Source of the DNA: Trichoplax adhaerens
Lineage: Eukaryota; Placozoa; Uniplacotomia; Trichoplacea; Trichoplacidae
DNA: 64,000 nt
Assembly (NCBI RefSeq): GCF_000150275.1
Contig: NW_002060972.1
Span: forward strand, 438,500-502,499
Direction: 5' to 3'
Below are positions 1 through 14,135 of the stretch, piece by piece. The translations under genes were made by a program, and so were the position numbers. The notes beneath the pieces are model-generated. The model saw only the letters and a program-made list of their open reading frames with translations, searched no databases and had not been told where the DNA came from. Each line of letters starts with the position of its first letter. The first letter of the stretch is position 1.

Positions 1-2744
1 AATTATCATATTTTATAGCTCTTCGTTCATAAACTCACTTTATTATGAGGTAGCTACTATCTGAATACGCTTAACTATAAGGCGCATCGACTATTAAAAC
101 ACATGAAACGGCAAAGTATCAGTGTGATACAGGGTAAAGGTGATCGTATGTAAACAGAAATTAAATCTAGTACAGACATACTGAGATATTTTACGTATGA
201 TTTATGACAGACAACGTACGTATGCTTATGAACTCGCAATAGAAAGCATCCGGTGATCAAAGCGGATAAACTACGCATATTTTGTTCCGATAGTGATAGA
301 ATATCCTATCCTCGAGACATAATATTTTAAAAATGAGAAATCGATTTGCAATTTTTCTTCACTAAATGGAGAAAAATTAGCAATCTTCGATAGAGTTCGA
401 TGCTATATTGCCAATCAAAGAGATAAATTTGCCGACTATAATTTAGTTAAGGCAAGTAAATAAATTTTAGTTATTACTAATTAATACCGAAATATAAGGT
501 CATCAGAATACTAGAATGACAATCAGCTGAATATAATTACCAATTTCTGGTTGAAATTATATTTTTAAAGAAATAAAATACAAGGCTTAAGAAATACTAA
601 AGCGATAATGACAATGCAATTAATTTTTCAACTACATAAATGGACTATCATAGATTCCAGGAAGCAGCGCTATTAATTTTTAAATTCATTCTTACTATTG
701 CTGTACTTTTTACAATGCATAGGTACGAGTATTTTATTGCATTGGATGGTATTTCTTTTTGAATTGGAAAGTAATCATAAAAATTATTATTCCCATTTCT
801 AAACATTTATAGGATTTATAAAAAATCTTTGCTGATTGTGGCCATGGAGATAGCCGAAATCGCGTGAATGCTGTAGGAAAAGTTAGTTATGGTATTACTC
901 CTTAAGTAATGGCATAATCCGTACAGTATACATATCATTGATAATTTAAAAATAGAATCAGGTAAATTTATTGCCGGTACTGGTCAATTTGATCTATTTT
1001 TATCGTTTCAACTATTATTGCAATGACAAATTAATTTCATTACATGCGTAGAAATCTCCTCTGTCTAACATTAACAATAAAACTACTATCCAATAACGTA
1101 GCCAAGATTAATATGCTGAATATCATAAGAATTTTTGTACGATATAAACAATAGAATAGAAGGTTGATAACTTAACAAGACAGATGCCAAACTTTGTTCA
1201 ATCGAATAAATTGATGGAAACTTTTTCTTTACCATGACAATTGAAACATAGCAAAGAAGATATTAAATTATTATGATATTAAATCTACCAGATCTAATTG
1301 TAGATTTGCATGAGTAGATCACTTCATATCTAAGTATGTTTGTTATATTTCCTATATAAATAGAACAGCACGCAGTAAGTCTTAAGTTCGTTTAAGACTC
1401 AACCATTACAGTATTGCATGTCTACATCATTAGATATTTGCCCTCAGTTAATAAAGGCGATGTGGACTATATTAATATTGTGATTATATTTTAAGATTGC
1501 GATATATATGTGTCATAACTACTACATAGAAAAATTGATTTAATCCCATATTACTATGGAAATGCAGTTTGGGGTTGAAATAGATAATCAAATCAATAAT
1601 CAGTGACTATTAAACTGGTACTATCAATTGTAGATGTTATAAAATGCTAGAATATAGCCCCATAAAAATTGATAAGGGTGATTTTTAGCTTTACTTTGCC
1701 TTCGGAATAAATTAAACAATTGAAGACCGACAGAAATATTAATGGAAAGTATCATCATTATTTCATGATCGCTAAGGTATAAGTAAATGCCTGAAAACAG
1801 AAGCAAGATGATGGAGCTTAGGATAAGGAATATTTCTATTCTTTACTTAACTATGACTATAATAAAGGTTCAATAAAAATCAGGGGCGTTAAAATTAAAT
1901 GACTAATATATTTATATTGGTAATATCATTCCAATTCAGTAGAATATAAACTACGAACGAGTTGCATATAATTATACTTAATGCTACTGGCTTTTCATTC
2001 CCTTCATGTATAATCATAAAATGGAACGAGGTATTGAAGTAGATAGCTTCCATGTAAACAGACATTATCTTTATGTTTAATAATAACTACCATTGGATAA
2101 AGATAAGAAATATGTATATTTAGATAAGAGCAGAAAAGTAAATCTTAACTTGATTAACAAAATGTATTAGACAATAATATTAATAAAACTAATTTCACTG
2201 ATTTCTCTATTGAAAAACGGGAAGCGTATGTTGCAGTCATTGTAGTTACAACTTCAATATAATGAAGATGCATTAGTTATGTTTTTTGACTAAATTAGTG
2301 GATGGATTATGAATCATGTTGAACATGACATATTACTAACATTAGTATAAACTAAATATTACTTTTGAAACGATTCCATCCTTAAAAAAATAACCATTGT
2401 GCCGTAATTATAATGCAAATTGGAGGAAGAAAGAAAATGAAGAACAAGTAAAGTAATACAGACCATGAGTCAAAAACTAAAAATAGAATATACATGTATA
2501 TTTATATACAGGCAAGAGGGATACTTAGATCTTTGAATAATTTCTAGTTAATACGTGCTTTTCATCGATGACACACATCAAATACATTCGATACAAGACC
2601 ATTTTACTAATGTTACGTTGATCACGTTGTTCACTTGCACATTATTCTTAAATACGGAACGTGATTAATCACAATCACATAGTAAAAAACTACTATAAGT
2701 TTAAGTTAGCTATGATATATGATGGTTGGTGATGCATGATTTTT
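1..2744. other. Intergenic DNA, no gene seen
   Basis: AT-rich DNA with only short, unremarkable open frames on both strands (the longest are under 70 codons and resemble no family I know). I see no splice-consistent exon chain, RNA gene or clear repeat. It lies downstream of the minus-strand GPCR that ends at 2745, so part of its right side could be that gene's 3' UTR. Confidence 0.5.
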
Positions 2745-4064
2745 TTAAACATACGCTGCTGTGGGCGATAAAGCCAACCCGCGAAGGTCTATTTCACTAG
2801 GCGATAAATACACAGCTTCAGTAGACGGTGTAAGGAATGATGATAGACGAGGATGATGATGATAACCGTTATGAATTGTTGATGGTTTATGGCGGTTGAG
2901 AGATTTTTTGCTTGAAAAGCGCGAGAAAGATTTACTCTTACTGCTGGATCGAAAAGCTATGATAGAATGATTTGTTGATTTCTGCATAATTGATGAATTA
3001 GCTTTTTCAGAGGGTAATAAAGGCCAATGTAAGATCTTATATAACCTTGCTTTAAATTGCTTATTCAACATAGCATAAATGATTGGATTAATTGCAGCGT
3101 TGGCGTAAGCTATATAACGAACAACGATAGCCATAATTTTAATATCAGCTATGGGTAAAGTGACTAACTGGCATGCAAATAATACCCGTGTCACTTCTTT
3201 GGGCGTCAAACATAGGATATAAATGATGACAATTGTAATAACCATAACCAGAACATGATGTTTAGTTTTATCTAAACGTTGATTATGAGTTGCTCCTCCA
3301 ACGATGGAACCTGATCGCCGGACTATCATGGTTATCTGGACATTAGTGAAAATCATCACTATTAACGGTATGATAAAACCAATGAAGGTAATGCAAATCA
3401 TATAGATCATATAATTACGACTACTTCCAAATCGATCAAGATCAGGCCATCGACGTGTGCAAAGAGTCATGGTGCTAGAGAAACTTTTAACTTCCAAAAA
3501 AATAAATTCAGGTATAACTAGAATGAAAGCACATAACCATAAGATAATTATAATAAAGGCCGTCCAAAAATCATTTAAGCGCCGTTTTAATGGGTGTTTG
3601 ACGGCCATATAGCGATCCAAACTAATGGCCACTAATATAAAACTCATAATGTAGACACTAGCTGCTGCAACACTTTGCGATAACTTACACATGGTCTGGC
3701 CCATAGTGTAATGTAAATTATCTTGCATAATCTCTGTAATTATAACGATTGGTATATTGAAGCATAGTATAATTAGATCGACTAACATTAAATTCATTAA
3801 GTAATAATTGGTTGGATTTTTTAAAGATGGCGTTGCCAGATAGATTATTAAAACCAAACTATTAGCAATTAATCCAACAACAAATAAAATACAACATAGC
3901 ACCAACTGGATGATATGAGCTATAGATAAATTATAGTAGAATGGATGTAAGGATGGGATTATGGTCGTTGGTAAGTTAGTTGAGTTATAACCACTGGTGT
4001 GATTAATGGCTACTTCGGTTGTAATATTTAGTATGATTGAATCGCTGCTTGTCATTAGATCCAT
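2745..4064 (-). CDS. Class-A (rhodopsin-like) GPCR, single exon
   Basis: Intronless receptor of 439 residues, expected to sit in the plasma membrane and signal through G proteins; the ligand cannot be named. The N-terminal tail (about residues 1-50) carries several N-glycosylation sequons (N13, N21, N27). Seven hydrophobic segments follow. Family landmarks: N68 in TM1, D96 in TM2 (NLMLVD), C126 at the top of TM3 with partner C202 in loop 2, DRY at 150-152, W176 in TM4, P233 in TM5, CLTP at 285-288 in TM6 and NPIIY at 326-330 in TM7. The usual CWxP tryptophan is leucine here. The tail (about 335-439) is rich in Ser, Lys and His, a likely phosphorylation and arrestin region. The start is the first ATG of the open frame; M4 is an alternative. 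The overall pattern fits peptide or amine receptors, and the gene resembles the receptor at 22427-24007. Confidence 0.95.
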   Translation of the reverse strand: MDLMTSSDSIILNITTEVAINHTSGYNSTNLPTTIIPSLHPFYYNLSIAHIIQLVLCCILFVVGLIANSLVLIIYLATPSLKNPTNYYLMNLMLVDLIILCFNIPIVIITEIMQDNLHYTMGQTMCKLSQSVAAASVYIMSFILVAISLDRYMAVKHPLKRRLNDFWTAFIIIILWLCAFILVIPEFIFLEVKSFSSTMTLCTRRWPDLDRFGSSRNYMIYMICITFIGFIIPLIVMIFTNVQITMIVRRSGSIVGGATHNQRLDKTKHHVLVMVITIVIIYILCLTPKEVTRVLFACQLVTLPIADIKIMAIVVRYIAYANAAINPIIYAMLNKQFKARLYKILHWPLLPSEKANSSIMQKSTNHSIIAFRSSSKSKSFSRFSSKKSLNRHKPSTIHNGYHHHPRLSSFLTPSTEAVYLSPSEIDLRGLALSPTAAYV

Positions 4065-7000
4065 CTCTAGAGGAAATAGAATGACTTGATTGCAATAAAT
4101 ATCACAATAAAAAAAAATTAATCGATTATAGTACTGCTTTTAAGTAGTTATTTCTTGGCTGTCAATGTAATTAGTCAGATCAATGTTAGTGCCGGGTAAA
4201 TATGTGTATAAAAATGCTGAAATACAGTAGATTAGGTGATATAATATTTTAATAATAGTACTGTAGAAAATGATCTATTTTTAACGCTAATTCGATTTAG
4301 TTTTGTACTTTTAATTTTAATTAACGCTAAATAATATTAATAGCCAAAGATTATTGAAGGGAATGAATTGGTAAGGTAGAATAAATGACGCTGGACGTAA
4401 ATTTTCAACGCAGAACTTAATTAGTTAAAGAAAATAGATATGATGGCAATGAGATCTTTGTGCCTCCTGTTGATGTCTTGGATAAGATTTATCTGGCTTG
4501 TGTGTGTTATTAAATTTCTAGACCAAAACCTTGAAATATGTGACTTGGTTAGTTACCATAAAAATTTCCAAGTTTTAATATTATTATTTTGTTGTTGTTG
4601 TTGTTCTTCTCGCCTTCGATGTTATTCTCGATTCACGAGATCAATGAAACTGGAAAGATAAATTTTATGACAGGCTTAGTTTTACCTGTAAAGAAGAAAT
4701 TATCATGCTGTCCATTAGTACAATTTAACAATAATATATGAATAATGTCCCTGTGTAACACTTATCATCAACCATTTTTAAGTTACCTCTTACTAATTGG
4801 ATCGAACTTTCAGACTTGGTCGATATGATTAACAAGCAGATACTGACTTCATAGAATATTTTTCTTCTCTTTTCAATCTTAACTTAACCTCTCTTATAGA
4901 GTATACCTTTCCTAAAATGATAATTAATTGATAAGATGACAGTTACGATATCAACCTGAGTGAGTGAGAAGAAAACCAGCATACGTTCAATTTACAAGAG
5001 ACAAATAATAGTGATTGAGAGTAAAAAATGACTTGATAGATGGATGAATGAGTAATTTGTAACCTGGATCAATACTAAAAAATAGAATGAATTCAACTGA
5101 GTATTAGATTGAGAGAATTGAATAGTAGTTAGAATTAAAATCAGACGTCAATTTGACGTGGGCTGATCCACGTTAGTTTTACTCCTTTGGTCTATTTTTC
5201 AGACTCTTTTGCACTCGCTACCTTCATGATAATGAAGAATAAAGTGAACATAGAAGAAAAAAACCAATTTATTCATAGACAATAACCTTTACTATTCTTT
5301 AAATCATGACTGGTAAACAGAATTATCTTTCAATCGCATATGAATAGAACAATGCTAGTTAGGGTTATACTATTGATGTGCTCTAACAATGTGTTGGTCT
5401 AGCATTGTGTCGAGGATAAGATAAACTAGAATGATGATGAGGTTATATATTAATGCTCAAATGCGAGGTAATCTTAATTTAACCATCTTTTGAATATTGA
5501 AGCTTCGATGATGATTAGCTAAGGGTGATGAAGGATGATATGATAGCTAATATATTAATCGAGGACAATAGTATTCCAATGATATGAAAATAGAAACTTA
5601 TTTCGCTCTGAGTTATCGATTTAATAAAGTCATGATTACCTAAGTCAATAAGACGCAAGGAATTGAATAGATTATGAATAGGTTATAAGATGATCAGACA
5701 TCTGCATAGATATTAATTTGCTCCTATTGTATTAACTGTTCATAGTTTTAGATAAAGTGATGATTAAATCAAATATTAAAATGATAGGATATATAAATTT
5801 AGACTTTCAAACTTGTTTATCCATAGCAACCTGATTAAAGCTAACCACAGCAGGTGTTGTTCAATATTAATGGTATAGATCTTATTAGTAGTAAATTGAT
5901 TCAATATTGTTATCAAATCAAATCCATGTTAATATTAACTCACTTTCTTAACAGAAAATCAAAGCAGTGATCTTATGTTTGGAAAAGAATAGGTGGTAAT
6001 TAAGAAAGAAAAAATTATTGGTTCTGTTTTGATTATTACTCACGTTGAAACGATTACTCTATCATTATGTCAATAATGAATACTTAACTTTATGCTTCAC
6101 TATGGTAACTACTGGTGTAGGATATATCGCAAAATTAATTATTAAAATCTTTAAATTCTATTCTATTTGGTCGACTATTTAGCCATAATTAAAACTAGAG
6201 AGTAGAATAAATTATTGAGTACTGTCACAAACCAATTTCGTGACAAGGATAACGTAAAATAAATCTCTAAATTACTATAGTCTCCGGGATTCAGTATCCC
6301 TTGACTACCTCACAAGAATTTAGACGCCTTTGATTCTATGTTAAACTCAACTAGACAATTGAGAACTGCTTTATTCAACTATCTGACGGGCTTATATACC
6401 CTTCTACAGCAGCTAACATTCACAAGTCATCTTATAAAAATACTTAGGTGAGAACATCTACTAACTAATTTTTCACAGTCGGACTACAATACGTCCATTC
6501 ACAGAATCATTTCAGTGCACATTACAGCACAGCATTAAATTTACTATAACACATTTATAATTAGAGTAATTCCTACTGTAAGTAACTAGTTGTAATATAT
6601 TATCACTATATTATATTAACCAAATTTAGATGGCTATTTCTTCACGTTAGTTCGTACCGTGACAAGTAGAAACTACTATGACTTAAAAAATATCAAATTT
6701 GCACATATAACTTTAAAGAATATCTCTATATCATATTTTAAGCGTAGATAAAAAAGAGGTAATAATAACCTATAGGAAGCTTTGGTATTTGCAAAATATG
6801 TGAGATATTTTAATGCAATTGCATAACTAAGCATTACTTCTATAATGCAGAAATTTAAAATTAAATCAATATTTAATATAGGTAGAATCATTTTCAAAAG
6901 CTTGTATGCAACGCAGATGTATATATATATATATATATATATATTATACACTCTTATCTAACATCGGAGCTTAGAAGCAAACCATGTCCTGTATTGTAAT

Positions 7001-10000
7001 GTGGAAGACTAGTGATGTTGAGATACGATATGAAACATTACCGTAGAATTTTATTGTGATACAATATAATAGCCTAATTAGGGATAAATCATAAATTGTA
7101 TAACATTTTAAATCAAGTCAATACGCTCACAATGTAATAGTGATCGATCTAATGAGTACGAAATAAGAATTATAAGCTGCTAATATATATATTATCAGTC
7201 ACGAAAGGGAATAAGGGTTTATCAATATCTTATAACCAGATAGTATAGAGGCCATTCAGATTAACCGGTAACGGAATAGATATGGGAACGTTAGCTTGTG
7301 GCTTATTTATGAAATGTTTAAAATATAATTTCATTGCATACAATCGAAAATAGTAGAATTAAAGCTACTTTAAAATCAATTAAATTAAATTTCGATCATT
7401 AAATTGCCTTACTTTAAATAGACTATATTGCATAATAATAAATTTATATTTTGTAATAATACTTTAAGTTAGATCTTTGATATGGCAGATTACTAATATT
7501 AATTTTAATAAATGCAGAGAAATAGAAAAAAACCGTAATGTAACTGATTAAATTCCAGAAATAGAAATTATAGCCTTGCTTCCATCATTCTGATGATGCG
7601 CATGATCTTATGCAATAAAAAGCTTGCTTGAGCAAATTAAGTCATTTCACGAATGGCGCCCTTCGCCTAAAATGGCAGTTTATGGCAATTACTACATATT
7701 CAACTAGATTTGCTCTTAATTCTAAGCAATGGTCATGCCATTTCTCTGATACTAAAATTACCGATCTTATTATATATCCAAGAAATCTCATTTTGCTAAA
7801 TTTATCTAAGACGGTCTAATTGAATGATTTTATCGTTGTCATTAATTGTAACTATTTTGGCCTTAGTCTTAGCACCAGTGGCAATGCTACTAGTATAACT
7901 CATACTACTAATTTAACACGATGACTATTGTTGGGATATACCATACTGTTAAATATGCGTAAATGATCATACTACATTCAGTATAGCCTAACTATTTTTA
8001 CGTCTTGTTGTTTTTAAAAATACAATCATTTGTTATTCTTGACTATGATTCAACTGCTCTTAATTGTTACTCGGGTCAATAAGCTTTCTCTTCGTAAAAC
8101 AATAATTTTATTGTAAAATATCTTAATTGTAATCATCTTTATCAATAACAAATACTGTAGCTATTGAACAGCCTATACGGATCGTAGTAAATGTTGTTGC
8201 CTCTGTTAATAGCAATGGAAGTGCCTTAAGCTAAAGTAAATCTCCTACTTCTTTCCCTAATTTTGATTGCTATAGAAATTGTTAATAGGAAAATCAAGAA
8301 TGAAATTATTAAGATAGTTAATTATTTATAAAAGACAACCGCCAAGCAATATTTGCTCATATTACATCCTAAGATACAACGAAGACAATGAAAGGATGGA
8401 TGCCTTATTTTTATACTAATGGTTAGTAATTTCACATTTTGAAGTACTTTCTAAATTTATTTTTGATGCATCATTGCTCTAATTATTCGTAAAGAAGTTG
8501 ATATAAAGTGTGTCGATTTAATCTGACTATTTATTATTAATGCAAATCTTATGATCTAGTTATAGTTAATGCTGACTTAAATGTATTGATATTACCATGA
8601 GGCAATAAATGGCAAATAAACGCCAAACTTTTCATTTTCTTCTTACCAGGCAGAATTATATTATAAATAATCACTAATGTAACTAGATAAAAATATGATG
8701 TATAATTTAAGTTGCGCATAGTTTCAATTTCTGAAGAAAACTGCTATCCATCCATCACTTAATTTTTTTTATCCTATTTAAGCTGGATACGTAGTAAATT
8801 ATATCATATGTTTTTTTAAATGTCAGCCATTCGATTGGGAATAACTTAATGATTCAAATAACGGTATGATATAGATGTGGTCGTATAGCTGATTACAGAA
8901 AACTGTCATTATAGCTCTGACGGGTTTTTAAATGGATGATAACGAGTTGATATGATCATTGGTCTATTATTCTTGAACTATAATTGTGTAATGTTGCCAA
9001 CAATAATTTTGTTGCAGCTCTTCTGACATCAATAGGGGATAGTTTTGATAGAGGGTAATGATTGCTAAAGGACATCTACTACAATAGTTACGTACAACAT
9101 TATTATTTTTTCCAACAATTCGTTTTATTTTATTTGAAGAGCTCCCTTGGACTAACTATGACTTAATTTTAGCTTATACCGGTATTTTACGTTTATGAAG
9201 AAGAAATAATAATAATATTACGATACTATTTAACTGCCATAGCTAGGATATCAGCTAGTATTATTCAATCAAAAGTATTTGCCTAGATTGATATTAGAAA
9301 GTCATCGGATAGCATCCATTTATCTCAAACTATCGCGAATCTTCTATTGTTCTTAAAGGATTATCAAGTTGTCATTTTCTTCGAGAGAAATAATTCGGAA
9401 ATATTTAACAGTAATTATTGAAAATCGTTAAAAAATGGGAGTAGGCTATAGTGAAATGGTCGTTCTTGCTTTCGCAGTTATTAAGAGATCATCAAGTTAT
9501 TGAAGCTGATGAGATTAGTAAAGATCATTTTATAGCTGTAACTCAAATCACTATTGATAACGGAATGGTTACCGAATATTTTGTCAGTATTATTAATGAT
9601 AATAACCGTAGAAATAAGTCATTTGATAAAATTAAAAAGCCTTAATACAGAGTATTAGTTTAAATTGGTCTAAAGATGAAGATGAATAGTACCTAATTAA
9701 TGGTTACAGTTTCTTCCTTTTTATTTGTATTAGTCTGAGATTACACTGGAAATTATTTGCTCTTCCGCACGACAGAAGATGTAAGCATAATTTATCACTT
9801 ATATTATTAATTGAGAACTTTCAGGGTTATTGCCGTTGATGCACTTTTAAGTAACTAATGATTGCTTAATAATTAGTTCTATTAAGCTCCATCGCTTATT
9901 GATACTAAAAATATTCTCATCAATTTACTAGTTGTACTGGAGATGACTATTTTTATTTGACAATAACTCTTTTACAGTATGAAGCACTTGAAAAGAATGA

Positions 10001-12180
10001 CATTTCTTTACAAATTCGAATGAAGAAGTTTGCATATTTGATTTACAATTTGTTATTATCATGCTATGCATTTGTTTATCAACTTCTTCATTGAGTTATC
10101 AATATCCTTATTTGTCAAGAGGACTATAGTTAAGAACGACAATTTTGTTACTTTCAAGCTCTACATGATTGAAAGATATGACGCATATTTTTAAGCTTAT
10201 TGACTCGTAATTGAAGTACAAGTGTATTATTTCATTATTTGGTTGTTTACTCTCTTGAGGGCAAGCATAATTATTGCACTAAAATTGTAGCTAACATCCT
10301 TGGACTTACCCGTATCATGACAGAGTTCATTATCATAAAATGAACGAATTGAAGAGAAAAACAAACATGTCATAGAATTTATTTGCTTTTGTTTAGTGTT
10401 GATACGGCAAAAATACACGTTATGTATAATATGAAAACAATGAATTTGATATTATATTAAATTAGTAGCATATTGAATGAAATGATGACAGTTATTTGGC
10501 AATGTTAATATTGATAGAAGCAGCGCTGAGATGTTAGATGATAATTTTCAGTTTAGTCGATGTGATAAGAATCGGATAGAAACAGAAGGAAGTTGTTGCA
10601 CAAAGTCTCTAATGATTTCGAGGAATGATGGCCACTGGATGATAACATAGGCGTAATGAGCATGTACATGTTTATTATTGTCAGTAAATAATCCATAAGA
10701 CATTGTCAATACTGCAATAGGAAATGATAGATTATTTCTATGAATTTTTATCAAGTATCGGTATTATGAGAGGGTGTAGGGTGATTCTATTTCTCTATTT
10801 TCTTAGTTTTATCGAAAACAGATGATATTGAATAAATGGTTACTAGTGAGTTATAGGTTAAAAATATTGAGCTGATTGTGAGGTATCAGAAGTGATCAAT
10901 ATCAATCTCGGATGTAACAGGTTATCACTTTTGTGTTAGATTTTACCATTATATAAATATATACCTGTATTTTAAAGTTGAAAAGCACTGCGTTCTAAGT
11001 ATACACGAAAAAATATAATCCTTCTCAAAATATTCGAAATTTACTAAGATTTGATTTAGCTAAGATTGATGAACGGTTGCTACAATTTGTCATTTGTAAC
11101 AAGGAAATAAATACTATGAAAAAGCATCAGCAGACACTAAGGCATCATTGAAGAAATATCCACTCCTACACCTAAAAATTTATTTTTCCCTTCCGTGTTG
11201 CAATCCAATTTAGGGTAGATCATAGCAATTGCTATTTATACAAATGATATACATGCAAGTATATCTGTAACAATGTACACGCCCACGATAATCTAGCGTT
11301 TATTTTATAATAGATGAGGTCAAATAGTGTACATTATTTCGCCATTGGATTGCTTTTTTTCAACAGACGTTCTGTACTATTGTCAATAGCGATTACAACA
11401 GGAACATTGACATTACAAGCTTAAAACTCCTTCTACAGCATGTTGCTTTAGCCATATCATGACATAGATCAGAATTTGACAAATTTAAAAAAAATTCGCC
11501 AATTGTTTGAAATCCGTATCGATTTCTGCCAGCATCGTGACAGAATCATTACCCAAAACTATTCTGAGTCGCAATTTGCCAAGAAGAAATCGGAACCTGT
11601 CCATCCAATTAATTGCACTGTTTTTCTTTTAGCTACTACTACCACCATTACAGTCACAATCTATCTTATATAGGCAACATTTATAAACCATTGATTTGAT
11701 TTGTTACGGCAGACTATTTATAACCTAATGTTCGTCATGGATGTAATTGTACGAGTTCTAAATCGACGGTATATTTATTCCTATCATCAACAAAATAAAT
11801 GACTTCTTCAATGCTGTAACCTGTATAGCGCAAACTAAGGTCGATAATCTGTGGAAGACTAGTCTTATAAAGTAAACTACCAGACTTCATTTCACTCTCT
11901 GCTTGTAAATAAAACGATGGTCAAAGTGTTTGTAGGTAAGCTCTAGTTCTAATTAATAAATTACATAGATTGCATCGATTTTAACATTAGTTAGACAGGC
12001 AGTGATTGACAAGTCCATCCAGGTGTAATATCGATTTGTTCTCACAGAGCGATAAATAACACAAAGTGTTTAAGAAAAATGATTGCAAAGTACATACAAG
12101 GCTTCCTTTGTTGGCAGCTACCATTTTGAGAAAACAATCACTATTCCTTAATTAGATTGATTAATTAGCTGGAGAACATC
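4065..12180. other. Gene-poor AT-rich stretch
   Basis: About 8 kb with no recognisable gene. It holds a (TA)n microsatellite at about 6920-6944 and a short TTG run near 4590. One short open frame at about 9451-9645 has a protein-like composition but no recognisable family (see findings). Otherwise I see only chance-length open frames and no exon chain. Confidence 0.45.
6920..6944. repeat. (TA)n microsatellite
   Basis: An uninterrupted alternation of T and A, about 12 dinucleotide copies, in AT-rich intergenic DNA. It is probably length-polymorphic. It causes the Tyr/Ile run in a minus-strand open frame that crosses it, so that frame is not a gene. Confidence 0.9.
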
Positions 12181-12355
12181 GCGCCACTGTTGTACCGATA
12201 CAGTACGGCCATTGAGTGCGGTAACGGTACGGTACAACTGGTACAGTACCGTTACGATCAATGATGCCCCACGGGATCTTGACGGTCTAGTTCGGACCGT
12301 TACGATCAATGATGTCCCACGAGATCTTGACGGTCTAGTTCGGACCCACCGTCAA
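12181..12355. repeat. GC-richer repeat island: hairpin plus 48-bp tandem duplication
   Basis: A short island clearly richer in G+C than its surroundings. It starts with a perfect 10-bp inverted repeat (GTAACGGTAC at 12221-12230 against its complement at 12246-12255, 15-nt loop). Two head-to-tail 48-bp units follow (12249-12296 and 12297-12344) that differ at two positions. Each unit contains its own small dyad (CGGTC...GACCG). The island abuts the left edge of the satellite-like array. It could be a small non-autonomous element or the junction of the array; no target-site duplication was identified. Confidence 0.8.
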
Positions 12356-12359
12356 TGAT

Positions 12360-14135
12360 TAGCTTGTAAGAGTGGCTGTGATAGATTGAAGTATTTGCTA
12401 TTAGTAATTATTGATAATTTGAATTGGATATCTACTAAATTAGGAGTTAATAAGCAAAGCAGGATAGTGACAGTGATATATACAAGATTGATGTTTAACA
12501 ATGCATACGGCATACGATAATATAACAAAAATAGTTAATATTGACTAGTTCTTATTATTCGTAATTCAATTGCGATATCGGCTAAATTAGCAGTTAAGAC
12601 AGTCAAAGTGTCGCACAGTGATAAATATCACAAGTTAGTATTAGCTATAAATTAAAGTAATTGCTGTTGCTAATTAATGATAATTTGATTTGGATATCCA
12701 TTAAAGTAGGAGTTGATAAACGAAGTAGGATAACTGCAGTGCCGTGCAATGACATATCACTAGCATATTTGCACCTGTAATAATTAACTTTTAACAGCGC
12801 ATGCCATAAAATAAAGTAATTGCTATTTTTAATTATTTGTAATTCAATTTCGATATCAGCTAAATTAGCAATTTAATTAAGAAGGTATAACAGTCAAAAT
12901 GTCTGTCGCACGGTGATATACATCATAAGTTAGTATTTGCGATAAATTAAAATAGTTCCTGTTGCTATTTATTAGTGATTTGAATTGGATATCCACTAAA
13001 GTAGAAGTTAATAAATCAAGTAGAATAACTGCAGTGCCGTAAAGCGACTTATCACTAGCATATTTGCATCGATAATAAATAACTTTTAGCAGTGCAAACG
13101 ATAAATTAAAGAATTTACTATTTCTAATTCGTAATTTAAATTCGATAACAAATAAATTAGGAGTTAAGAAGAAATGTATGACAATCAAAGTGTCACACAT
13201 TAATATATATCACAAGTTATTGTTCAAGATAAATTGAAGTATTAAGCATTACCATTTTTATATCGAATTTGAATTTGATATTGCCTAATTAGGAGTCAAT
13301 AAGCAAAGTAGGATAACTGCAATGCTATACAGCGACAAATCACAATCATTTTTGGATATGTAATAGTTGACTTTCATAAGTTTTTAGAGTATACGTATAT
13401 CATGCATTGAAAAATATTTACTATTTCGAATTATTCGTAACTTAAATTCAATAGCGGCTGAATCAGGACTTAGTAATTAATTTATGACAGTCAAACTGCC
13501 ATACAGTAATACGCATCACAAGTTAGTACTTACGATGATATAAAGTATTTGCTATTTCTTGAATTGATCTGAATGTGATATCGACTAAAGTAGGCGTTAA
13601 TAAGCAAAGTATGACCGTCAATGTGCCTTAAGTGACACTAGTGCAAAATCCCGTCGCTTTGCTGACGGTTTACGATAATGTGCTCATTTAACAGATAGTA
13701 TTACCATTTGATAGACCTGTCAGAGGTTCAATAACTTTATACCGTGTATTATTCGTAATTTCCACTCGACATCGACTAAATTAGCAATTTAATACGTATG
13801 CTAGGATAGAAGCATAGTACGGTGACATATCCCAAGTTACATCAAATCTACATGCTCTTTAACTTTTAAGAATAAATACGGTAAATTATTAAAGTATTTG
13901 CTCGTTCTAATTATTTCGCAATTTGAATTGCACATCAACTAAATTGGAGTTAATAAGCAAAGTAGGTGTACTTTATTAAGTTGTACAGTTCTACACGCCA
14001 CACTATCACTGTATTCTCTGAAACATAAGTGGTGTAATTAGCTGAAATCATTAACATAAGACAGCCGATATGTAGCTTTGTGATATATCATGAGTTACAG
14101 CATATTTGCATCGACAACTAATAACTTTCAATAGC
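12360..14135. repeat. Diverged satellite-like tandem array, about 300-bp units
   Basis: A block of related, strongly diverged units. A landmark of the form gaattGGATATCnactaaagtaGGagttaa recurs near 12421, 12687, 12982, 13271, 13571 and 13925, so spacing is about 265-355 bp. A second, related landmark (near 12566, 12846, 13139, 13445 and 13755) falls about midway, so each unit seems to consist of two half-units of about 150 bp. Other shared words include 'ataactgcagtgc', 'cactagcatatttgcatc' and 'acaagttagta'. A 107-codon minus-strand open frame at 12877-13200 lies wholly inside the array and is judged accidental. The divergence suggests an old array, not an actively homogenised satellite. 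Confidence 0.8.

Noticed and set aside
12877-13200. 107-codon minus-strand open frame
   Set aside because: It lies wholly within the diverged satellite-like array; the frame is a by-product of AT-rich repeats and is not kept between units.
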